DNA of 20,191 bases from CALLMJ01 sp964493765 (GTDB lineage: Bacteria > Bacteroidota > Bacteroidia > J057 > CALLMJ01). Positions within the stretch are counted from its first letter, which is position 1; each line of letters opens with the position of its first letter. The DNA lies in assembly GCA_964493765.1 (NCBI GenBank), contig CAZBPK010000135.1, positions 1 to 20,191 on the forward strand, in the 5' to 3' direction. Of this stretch, positions 15,339-20,191 are shown one piece after another. The notes beneath the pieces were generated by a model. It was not told where the DNA came from. It saw only the letters and a program-made list of their open reading frames with translations, and made no database searches. A program made the translations under genes and the position numbers.

Positions 15339-15488
15339 TTACAAATCTATTTTGTTTTTAGCTTTATTTCGTCTACATTTTTCACTACAGTATTTAACAT
15401 CTTCCCAACACTTTTCCCATTTTTTTCTCCAAAGAAAAGGGCGCCCACAAATTACACAAATTTTTGAGGGTAAATTTTCTTTTTTCAT
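15339..15488 (-). CDS. DUF2256 family small zinc-ribbon-like protein
   Basis: A 49-residue protein read from the ATG at 15488 to TAA at 15339. It starts MKKENLPSKICVICGRPF, continues WRKKWEKCWEDVKYCS and then has EKCRR. This pattern (CxxC-x-RPF-x-WRKKW ... W-x-x-V-K-Y-C-S-x3-C-RR) is the whole of the DUF2256 family, whose members are usually 40-60 residues. C11, C14, C34 and C38 form a likely zinc site. The biochemical function is unknown; in other bacteria the gene is often seen near photolyase or cryptochrome genes (from memory), but none is in this window. It lies 27 nt downstream of the PD40/OmpA gene on the same strand and may share its transcript. Highly conserved residues make the call firm despite the length. 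Confidence 0.88.
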   Translation of the reverse strand: MKKENLPSKICVICGRPFLWRKKWEKCWEDVKYCSEKCRRNKAKNKIDL

Positions 15489-15515
15489 GAAAAGATTAAA
15501 AAGGAAGAATTAGGT

Positions 15516-16979
15516 TTATTTTCTTTTTTTTAAAAAAATTTCAACTCTACGGTTTTTAGCACGACCTTCATCGGTATTATTAGAGTCTACAGGTCGAGTT
15601 TTTCCAAAACCCTCATATTTCATTCTAAAATCAGGAACTCCCATTTGTTTCAAAAACTTATAAACCGATAAAGCTCTTCGTATTGAAAGCCCCATGTTAT
15701 ATGCATCGGAACCAATAGCATCAGTATGACCTTCAATTTTAACGTTCACATGATCTTCTTTTGCAACATCTACAACTCTTTTTAACTCTTCTATTGAAGT
15801 TTGTTTGGGATTATCTTTATCAAAATCAAAATATACTACAGAAAAATCTTCAACTTCCGTTAAATCTTGATGGTTGTTTTGTTCTTTATTATTATTTTTT
15901 TCTTTTTCCAAATAGAAGTCTTTTTTCTGATTTTGGAACATATTAATTGAACTTAAATCTAATTTTTCGTTACGAGGTAAATAACCATCACTTCTTAAAT
16001 TCACAATATAGTCTTTTCCAGCAGGAATCCATAAATTATAGTTACCATTAACATCTGAAGAAGTTTTGTAAAATTCTTGATTATGAATAAATTCAATTTC
16101 AGTTTGAAGAGGATTTTTTGTATCTTTATCTAAAACTAATCCCGATAAAGAAATCATTGGATTTCCTAAATTAAGGTCTTTGATGGGTACTGAAAAAATA
16201 TCACCATTTCCTTCTGCTAAAGAATAAACATAACATAAATCTCCTACAGAAGGAATTACAAAATGGCTTTCCCAATCCACAGAGTTAATTACAGAACCAC
16301 AATTAATTGGTACTGACCATTTTAACCATGTATCATCTAAACGTGTAGAGACAAAAATGTCGTTTTGGGTAGCTCCATGACCACCACTAGAAAAAAACAT
16401 AGTTTTGTCATCAGGTGCTAAAAAAGGTGTGTACTCATAGTAAGGAGTATTAATGTTATCAGGAAGTTTTTTGGGATGGGTCCATGAACCATTGGGTTGT
16501 AAAAAACTTACGCAAATATCATACTGATAACTTAAAACCATTATTCTACCATCTTTTGAGAGCTTTACGTTATGTTGGTCCCATTGGGATACTCTAGGTT
16601 CAAATTTTAACAAAGTGGGTTTGCCCCATTTACCATTTTCCTTAGTAACTTTACAAATACCTTTATCTGGATAAGCTCCATTCACCAACATCGAGTTTCC
16701 ATCTGGATAAATATAAAAAACCATATTAGGTTTTTCATTATTGAGTTCTGTTAAGGGTTGAGGTGCCGACCATGCAGAACTTGAAATTCTCGTTGAATAA
16801 TAAATATCAAAATGAGTACCAGGATTTTTACGGGAAAAATAAAGGGTATTTCCGTCAGGAGAGAAGGTAATATAGGCTTCTGTTCTTTTAGAATCGTTAA
16901 TTACAGGACCTAAGTTTATTCTTTGTGCATATAGATAGTTAACAACTAAACTAATAAATAAAATCCAATGAAACTTCAT
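15516..16979 (-). CDS. OmpA-family protein with PD40 beta-propeller repeats
   Basis: 487 residues. The signal peptide is 1-18 (cleavage near YLYA-Q). PD40/WD40-like repeats cover about 30-270, with motifs FSPDGNTLYFSR (39-50), YIYPDGNSMLV and LAPDDKTMFFSS (187-198). A carboxypeptidase-regulatory-like beta domain (about 277-335) contains SGLVLDKDTKNP and DVNGNYNLWIPAG. After an N/K/E-rich linker (358-372) comes an OmpA peptidoglycan-binding domain (380-487) with EGHTD (416-420), SxRRA and GRAKNRRVEI; D420 and R477/R478 match the diaminopimelate-binding residues. It should sit in the periplasm or outer membrane, bound to peptidoglycan. PorE of the type IX secretion system has a similar plan plus a TPR region, which is missing here, so a link to that system is only a possibility. 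DUF2256 follows. Confidence 0.93.
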   Translation of the reverse strand: MKFHWILFISLVVNYLYAQRINLGPVINDSKRTEAYITFSPDGNTLYFSRKNPGTHFDIYYSTRISSSAWSAPQPLTELNNEKPNMVFYIYPDGNSMLVNGAYPDKGICKVTKENGKWGKPTLLKFEPRVSQWDQHNVKLSKDGRIMVLSYQYDICVSFLQPNGSWTHPKKLPDNINTPYYEYTPFLAPDDKTMFFSSGGHGATQNDIFVSTRLDDTWLKWSVPINCGSVINSVDWESHFVIPSVGDLCYVYSLAEGNGDIFSVPIKDLNLGNPMISLSGLVLDKDTKNPLQTEIEFIHNQEFYKTSSDVNGNYNLWIPAGKDYIVNLRSDGYLPRNEKLDLSSINMFQNQKKDFYLEKEKNNNKEQNNHQDLTEVEDFSVVYFDFDKDNPKQTSIEELKRVVDVAKEDHVNVKIEGHTDAIGSDAYNMGLSIRRALSVYKFLKQMGVPDFRMKYEGFGKTRPVDSNNTDEGRAKNRRVEIFLKKRK

Positions 16980-17086
16980 GATTTACTAATCGTTTGAACC
17001 GTAAAATTCTATAAAATTTTTAAAAACTCAAAATTTATTTTTGTTGCTGGAAAAATTTAAAGATAAATTTAATAAGAGAGTAAATG

Positions 17087-17227
17087 ATTTGGGCGTGTCC
17101 CCTTCGCTGACGCTTTGGGGTCGGTCTGCTTTGGGCTTCGCTGTTCGCTTCGGCAATCCTTTTAATATTTTTTTCAAAAGTATTAAAAGGCAGTGCCACT
17201 ACGTGCCCTCCGCATCCCTCACGCATA
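17087..17227 (-). repeat. GC-rich dispersed repeat, copy 3 (inverted)
   Basis: About 141 bp, the reverse complement of the copy 1/2 pattern. On the minus strand it opens TATGCGTGAGGGATGCGGAG and closes GGGACACGCCCAAAT. It shares GGCACTGCC and GGATTGCCGAAGCGAA with the others. The small hairpin is CACGTAGTG, where copies 1 and 2 have CACGAAGTG. The central arms are CCTTTTAATA and TATTAAAAGG, a third sequence that is again perfectly complementary (10 bp, 13-nt loop). The right half is the most diverged copy. It lies 50 nt past the DUF3365 lipoprotein stop and 107 nt upstream of the PD40/OmpA start. Overlapping ORFs on both strands are artefacts. Confidence 0.85.
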
Positions 17228-17277
17228 AAATGCCTAGAAAACATTCATTACCCCCTAGTTTTTCATTGATTGAATTT

Positions 17278-17856
17278 TCATTTTTCAAATTCTACCACCC
17301 ACATTCCTCGAAAATCGTTTAATTCGTAATTTGTAGCTTGGTCATTGGGATAAAGTTTTTGAATTTTGGCTAATGTTGAAGGTAAAATGTGTAATTCAGG
17401 TTTTCCATGGCATTTTAAACAAGTTTCCATCATCAAAACTATAGGTTTATAGTAAATATATTTATTGTCTCTTTCTACTAATCGGCTTTGTAGCTTTTGA
17501 GTTTGTGTATAATTTTCGTGAAACTGTTGTAAAATCATGACTTCGTCATCATTTATTGGAGAGTTTGCAGGATTTCTTAACTTTAAAGAAGTTCTACGTA
17601 TTTGGCATTTATGTACTTTCGATAAAGAATCCATAATGTTGGAAACATTCAGATTGCAATATTCTAATGCACCATCAATACCTTTTTCATTCATTACATT
17701 GGATAACTTAGCTAAAATTGCACCTTGTGACTGTGCTGTAATAATAGCACCAAGTTCCTCATAATTAATAGTTTTGGTATTGGATTTGTTGTTTGAATTA
17801 TTGGATTTGCAACCCCAAAAAAACAAAATAGAAACAAAAAATATTGAAAATTTCAT
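17278..17856 (-). CDS. DUF3365 (Tll0287-like) lipoprotein with a c-type haem motif
   Basis: 192 residues from the ATG at 17856. A TTG three codons upstream (17865) would overlap the asparaginase stop but puts MIF before the leader, so I prefer the ATG. The leader MKFSIFFVSILFFWGC gives a good lipobox with C16. A low-complexity NNSNNKSN linker follows. The body fits the DUF3365/Tll0287-like fold, a PAS-like sensory or haem-binding domain. CLKCH at 146-150 (C146, C149, H150) is a CxxCH motif for covalent haem attachment, placing the protein outside the cytoplasmic membrane. It follows asparaginase by only 5 nt and is the last gene of the rluB-type/asparaginase operon. Its function is unknown; redox sensing or electron transfer is inference. 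Confidence 0.85.
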   Translation of the reverse strand: MKFSIFFVSILFFWGCKSNNSNNKSNTKTINYEELGAIITAQSQGAILAKLSNVMNEKGIDGALEYCNLNVSNIMDSLSKVHKCQIRRTSLKLRNPANSPINDDEVMILQQFHENYTQTQKLQSRLVERDNKYIYYKPIVLMMETCLKCHGKPELHILPSTLAKIQKLYPNDQATNYELNDFRGMWVVEFEK

Positions 17857-17861
17857 AAAAA

Positions 17862-18884
17862 TCAATAAGGTTGAGTTAGTTCTCCACGAATATCTGATTG
17901 CATGATTAATTTTACAGCATCAATTGAATCAACTTGTGCAAGGATAAACATTAATTTTGTTAATGCAGCTTCGGTTGTCATATCATGACCACTGATAACA
18001 CCCAATTTTAACAATTGTTTAGAAGTATCATAACGCCCTTGAATTACTTTACCTCTTAAACATTGAGTAATATTGACCAAAATTTTTCCTTGCTGAAGTG
18101 ATTTTTCTATGATATTCAAAAAATCTTGATGGTTTGGAAGGTTTCCTGCACCAAAAGTTTCTAAAATGATTCCTTTAATATTAGGATTTAAAAGAGCCGA
18201 TTCAACCCAATATAAAGGAACACCCGGAAAGTATTTGAATAAACCAACATCTGTACAAACCCTTTTGTGTACTTTTAGTTCATTAGAAATATTAGCTTTT
18301 AGCCAGTGTCTTAATTGAAAATCCATGTGAACACCTACATTAACAAGTGTAGGATAATTTGGGGAATCAAAAGCATTAAAACTTTCAGAACTTATTTTGG
18401 TAGTTCTGTTTCCTCTATACAATTTTGAACCAAAATAAATACAAACTTCAGGTAAAGAATAAAGAGGATTTGAAGCAATTTCTATTGCTGCAATAATATT
18501 TTCTCTTGCATCTGAACGCAAAATACCTAATGAAAGCTGAGCACCTGTTAATATAACGGGTTTATGTAAATGCTCTAATAAAAAAGATAATGCTGAGGCT
18601 GTATAAGCTAAAGTATCTGAACCATGTAATATAACAAATCCATCAAAATGATAATAATTTTTTTCAATGAGAACTGCTAAGTCAATCCAATTTTGAGGAT
18701 TCATATTGGAAGAATCTATGGGTACATCAAAACTATGAAAATGTAGTTCGCAAGAAAGTTTTTCAATTTCAGGTAAATCATGTTTGAGATTAGCAAAATC
18801 TATAGGTTTTAAAGCTCCATCTTTATCTTGTCTCATACCTACAGTACCGCCTGTATAAATAAGCAATATCTTTTTTCTAAGCAT
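17862..18884 (-). CDS. ansA: Type I L-asparaginase
   Basis: 340 residues, the usual size of cytoplasmic type I asparaginase, with no signal peptide. It hydrolyses asparagine to aspartate and ammonia. The first catalytic motif is YTGGTVGM (10-17, nucleophile region T11-T14). The substrate loop is DSSNM (57-61). The second motif is HGSDT (87-91), with D90 and, at the usual threonine position, S89. K163 lies in RGNRTTKISS. The Thr-to-Ser change keeps the hydroxyl and, from memory, also occurs in other Bacteroidota. The gene begins 11 nt after the pseudouridine synthase and ends 5 nt before the DUF3365 lipoprotein ATG, so the three are probably co-transcribed. Confident assignment. Confidence 0.93.
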   Translation of the reverse strand: MLRKKILLIYTGGTVGMRQDKDGALKPIDFANLKHDLPEIEKLSCELHFHSFDVPIDSSNMNPQNWIDLAVLIEKNYYHFDGFVILHGSDTLAYTASALSFLLEHLHKPVILTGAQLSLGILRSDARENIIAAIEIASNPLYSLPEVCIYFGSKLYRGNRTTKISSESFNAFDSPNYPTLVNVGVHMDFQLRHWLKANISNELKVHKRVCTDVGLFKYFPGVPLYWVESALLNPNIKGIILETFGAGNLPNHQDFLNIIEKSLQQGKILVNITQCLRGKVIQGRYDTSKQLLKLGVISGHDMTTEAALTKLMFILAQVDSIDAVKLIMQSDIRGELTQPY

Positions 18885-18895
18885 AAATATAAGAT

Positions 18896-19828
18896 TTATA
18901 GGTCATCAAAATCTACATCATTTACCAAAAAAACTTCTTCTCCTTCAGCCCATTCTTTTTCATCAAAATCATCATTAACTTCATTAAATAAATCTGAAAA
19001 ATCAATATTTTCTAACTCTTCATCATCAAATTGATAATCTTCAAATTCATCAATATAATCTAAGGGTTCTTTTGATTGGGTTTTATTTAATTTTGTAGAA
19101 TTTTCATTTTTTTTAAAAGAGTTTTTACCTAAATAATTCATTTTCATAAAAGAAATTTCTTTTTCTGTTAGGTATCTCCAAGTCCCTCTTTTGAGCCCTT
19201 TTTTATCTAAGAAACCATAAGTAACTCTATCTAAAGCAATAACTTCATAACCAATTGCTTCAAACATTCTTTTTATGATATGATTTTTTCCAGAATGTAT
19301 TTCTATTCCTACTTCATCATCAGTTCCATCTACCAATCCAGCGCGATCTGCAGCAATAAACCCATCTTCTAGTTCTAATCCCTCCAAAAGTTTTTCTATA
19401 TCCTCATTACTAATAGGTTTATCTAATTTTGCATAATAAACTTTAGGAATTTCAGAAGAAGGATGAGAAAGTGCTTTTGCAAGTTCTCCATCATTTGTAA
19501 TCAAAAGCAAACCTGTTGTATTTCTATCTAATCTACCCACAGGATACACCCTCTGGTCTGTTGCACCTTTAATAAAATCCATTACAGTTGTTCTACCTTT
19601 TTCATCATCTAAAGTTGTAATACAATTTTTGGGTTTATTGAGTAAAATATAAACAAATTGCTCTAATTTCGCTAATTTACCATTTACAGTTACCTCATCT
19701 TTACCTACTGTAACTTTTATACCAAATTCTGTAACTACTTTTCCGTTCACTTTAACAGCTCCATTTTGAATCAATTCATCAGCCTCCCTTCTTGAACAAA
19801 TGCCACAATTGGATATATATCTATTCAA
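18896..19828 (-). CDS. rluB: Large-subunit rRNA pseudouridine synthase, RluB/RsuA family
   Basis: 310 residues from a TTG at 19828. The S4 RNA-binding domain (1-47, RYISNCGICSRREADELI) precedes the catalytic domain (about 57-225), with GRLDRNTTGLLLITNDGE holding catalytic D101, and NKPKN and IKRMFEAIG as further landmarks. It converts a uridine of 23S rRNA to pseudouridine. The C-terminal 60 residues are strongly acidic (DEELENIDFSDLF and similar). The usual S4 start has RLN before RYIS. Here the frame continues upstream through VRLN into a K/S/Y/N-rich tandem repeat, as in other Bacteroidota RluB proteins, until a TAA at 20077-20075. No ATG or GTG lies in frame. The TTG has an AGGAG 8 nt upstream (19841-19837). 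The real start is unresolved. The downstream gene is ansA. Confidence 0.85.
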   Translation of the reverse strand: MNRYISNCGICSRREADELIQNGAVKVNGKVVTEFGIKVTVGKDEVTVNGKLAKLEQFVYILLNKPKNCITTLDDEKGRTTVMDFIKGATDQRVYPVGRLDRNTTGLLLITNDGELAKALSHPSSEIPKVYYAKLDKPISNEDIEKLLEGLELEDGFIAADRAGLVDGTDDEVGIEIHSGKNHIIKRMFEAIGYEVIALDRVTYGFLDKKGLKRGTWRYLTEKEISFMKMNYLGKNSFKKNENSTKLNKTQSKEPLDYIDEFEDYQFDDEELENIDFSDLFNEVNDDFDEKEWAEGEEVFLVNDVDFDDL

Positions 19829-19836
19829 ACGAACCT

Positions 19837-19841
19837 CTCCT
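19837..19841 (-). promoter_or_regulatory. Possible Shine-Dalgarno site for the TTG start of the RluB-type gene
   Basis: Minus-strand AGGAG with an 8-nt spacer to the TTG at 19828-19826. Such sites are little used in Bacteroidota, and this one also codes for Thr-Gly-Glu if translation comes from upstream, so it may be fortuitous. Confidence 0.3.
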
Positions 19842-19903
19842 GTTAATGATTTTTTTGATTTATCTTCTTGATTTTCCTCAAAATTCTTATAGTTTTTGGT
19901 CTT

Positions 19904-20191
19904 ATATCCAGAATTATTTTCAGAATACGATTTTTTGTAATCCTTTGACTCTGAATCTTTGTTGGAATACTTGGATTTGTAGCCAGAATTATTTTCAGAA
20001 TACGATTTTTTGTAATCCTGTGGCTCTGGTGATTGGTTGGAATAGTTGGAAGTGTAGCCAGAATTATTTTCAGATTACGATTTTTTGTAATGCGTATCAT
20101 TATTGGAATAATTGGATTTGTAGCCAGAGTGATTTTCAGAATGCGTTTTTTTGTTATACTTTGACTAGGAATATTAGTTGGTATACGAGGT
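19904..20191 (-). repeat. Tandem 75-bp repeat encoding the low-complexity N-terminal region of the RluB-type protein (runs off the window)
   Basis: Units run 19904-19978 (75 bp), 19979-20053 (75 bp), 20054-20119 (66 bp) and 20120 to the window end (partial, most diverged). In the RluB frame a unit reads SENNSGYKSKYSNKDSESK then DYKKSY. That frame is open from 20074 down into the enzyme but has TAA at 20077-20075 where other units have TAT, and more stops at 20176-20174 and 20167-20165. A second minus frame (ATG at 20100, for example RITKNRILKIILATNPSIPT) has no stop from the window edge down to 19843. All unit lengths are multiples of three. Each unit carries CAAAAAATCG or a close A7 variant. 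Which frame is translated at the 5' end cannot be decided here. Confidence 0.75.

Noticed and set aside
289..17227. CRISPR array or insertion sequence to explain the dispersed repeats
   Set aside because: Copies are kilobases apart, about 130-140 bp long, lack spacers, and no transposase, integrase or cas gene is present.
17035..17322. ORFs of 69 and 93 residues on opposite strands over repeat copy 3
   Set aside because: Same repeat-derived artefact; they also run into the DUF3365 gene end or the OmpA upstream region.
17857..17865. TTG start for the DUF3365 lipoprotein
   Set aside because: The ATG three codons later gives a standard lipoprotein leader and a normal 5-nt gap to the upstream gene.

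Overview
The window looks like chromosomal DNA from a member of the Bacteroidota (Bacteroidetes), close to the Flavobacteriia or Cytophagia. The DNA is AT-rich. SecD and SecF are one fused protein. A surface protein combines a PD40 propeller with an OmpA domain. The RluB-type pseudouridine synthase carries a low-complexity N-terminal extension typical of the phylum. Several genes are preceded by the Bacteroidota -7 motif TAnnTTTG instead of a Shine-Dalgarno site. I cannot name a genus.

Layout. Positions 3-260: a small coiled-coil membrane protein, possibly cut by the window edge. 289-420: first copy of a GC-rich dispersed repeat. 437-3620 (minus): comEC-like, TPR protein and moxR, each junction a 4-nt ATGA overlap, so one operon read comEC to TPR to moxR. 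3621-3973: divergent intergenic region holding a hairpin and repeat copy 2. 3974-5282 (plus): nadD and pssA, overlapping by 11 nt. 5403-5431: terminator. 5452-5569: a promoter and tRNA-Arg(ACG). 5577-5918: a small unknown ORF. 6000-8843: secDF, with a bidirectional terminator at 8859-8896. 8917-9741 (minus): a crotonase-family enzyme. 9883-15216 (minus): a 1777-residue lipoprotein alpha-2-macroglobulin with an intact thioester motif. Two tandem DnaA-box-like sequences lie upstream of it. 15339-15488 (minus): a 49-residue DUF2256 zinc-ribbon-like protein, absent from a simple 60-residue ORF listing. 15516-16979 (minus): the PD40/OmpA protein. 17087-17227: inverted repeat copy 3. 17278-20191 (minus): RluB-type synthase, type I asparaginase and a DUF3365 haem-motif lipoprotein, packed as an operon. 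A 75-bp tandem repeat encodes or precedes the RluB N-terminus.

Most genes are housekeeping: NAD synthesis, phospholipid synthesis, protein export, rRNA modification, asparagine breakdown. Several act at the envelope: SecDF, macroglobulin, the OmpA-domain protein, PssA, the ComEC-like channel.

I see no convincing new multi-gene system, phage, insertion sequence or CRISPR array. The two signals most worth following are (i) the dispersed GC-rich repeat, whose conserved flanks enclose a central hairpin that differs between copies while keeping complementary arms, and (ii) the start of the RluB gene. There, tandem repeats are open in two reading frames, the RluB frame has stops upstream, and each repeat holds a six- or seven-A run.
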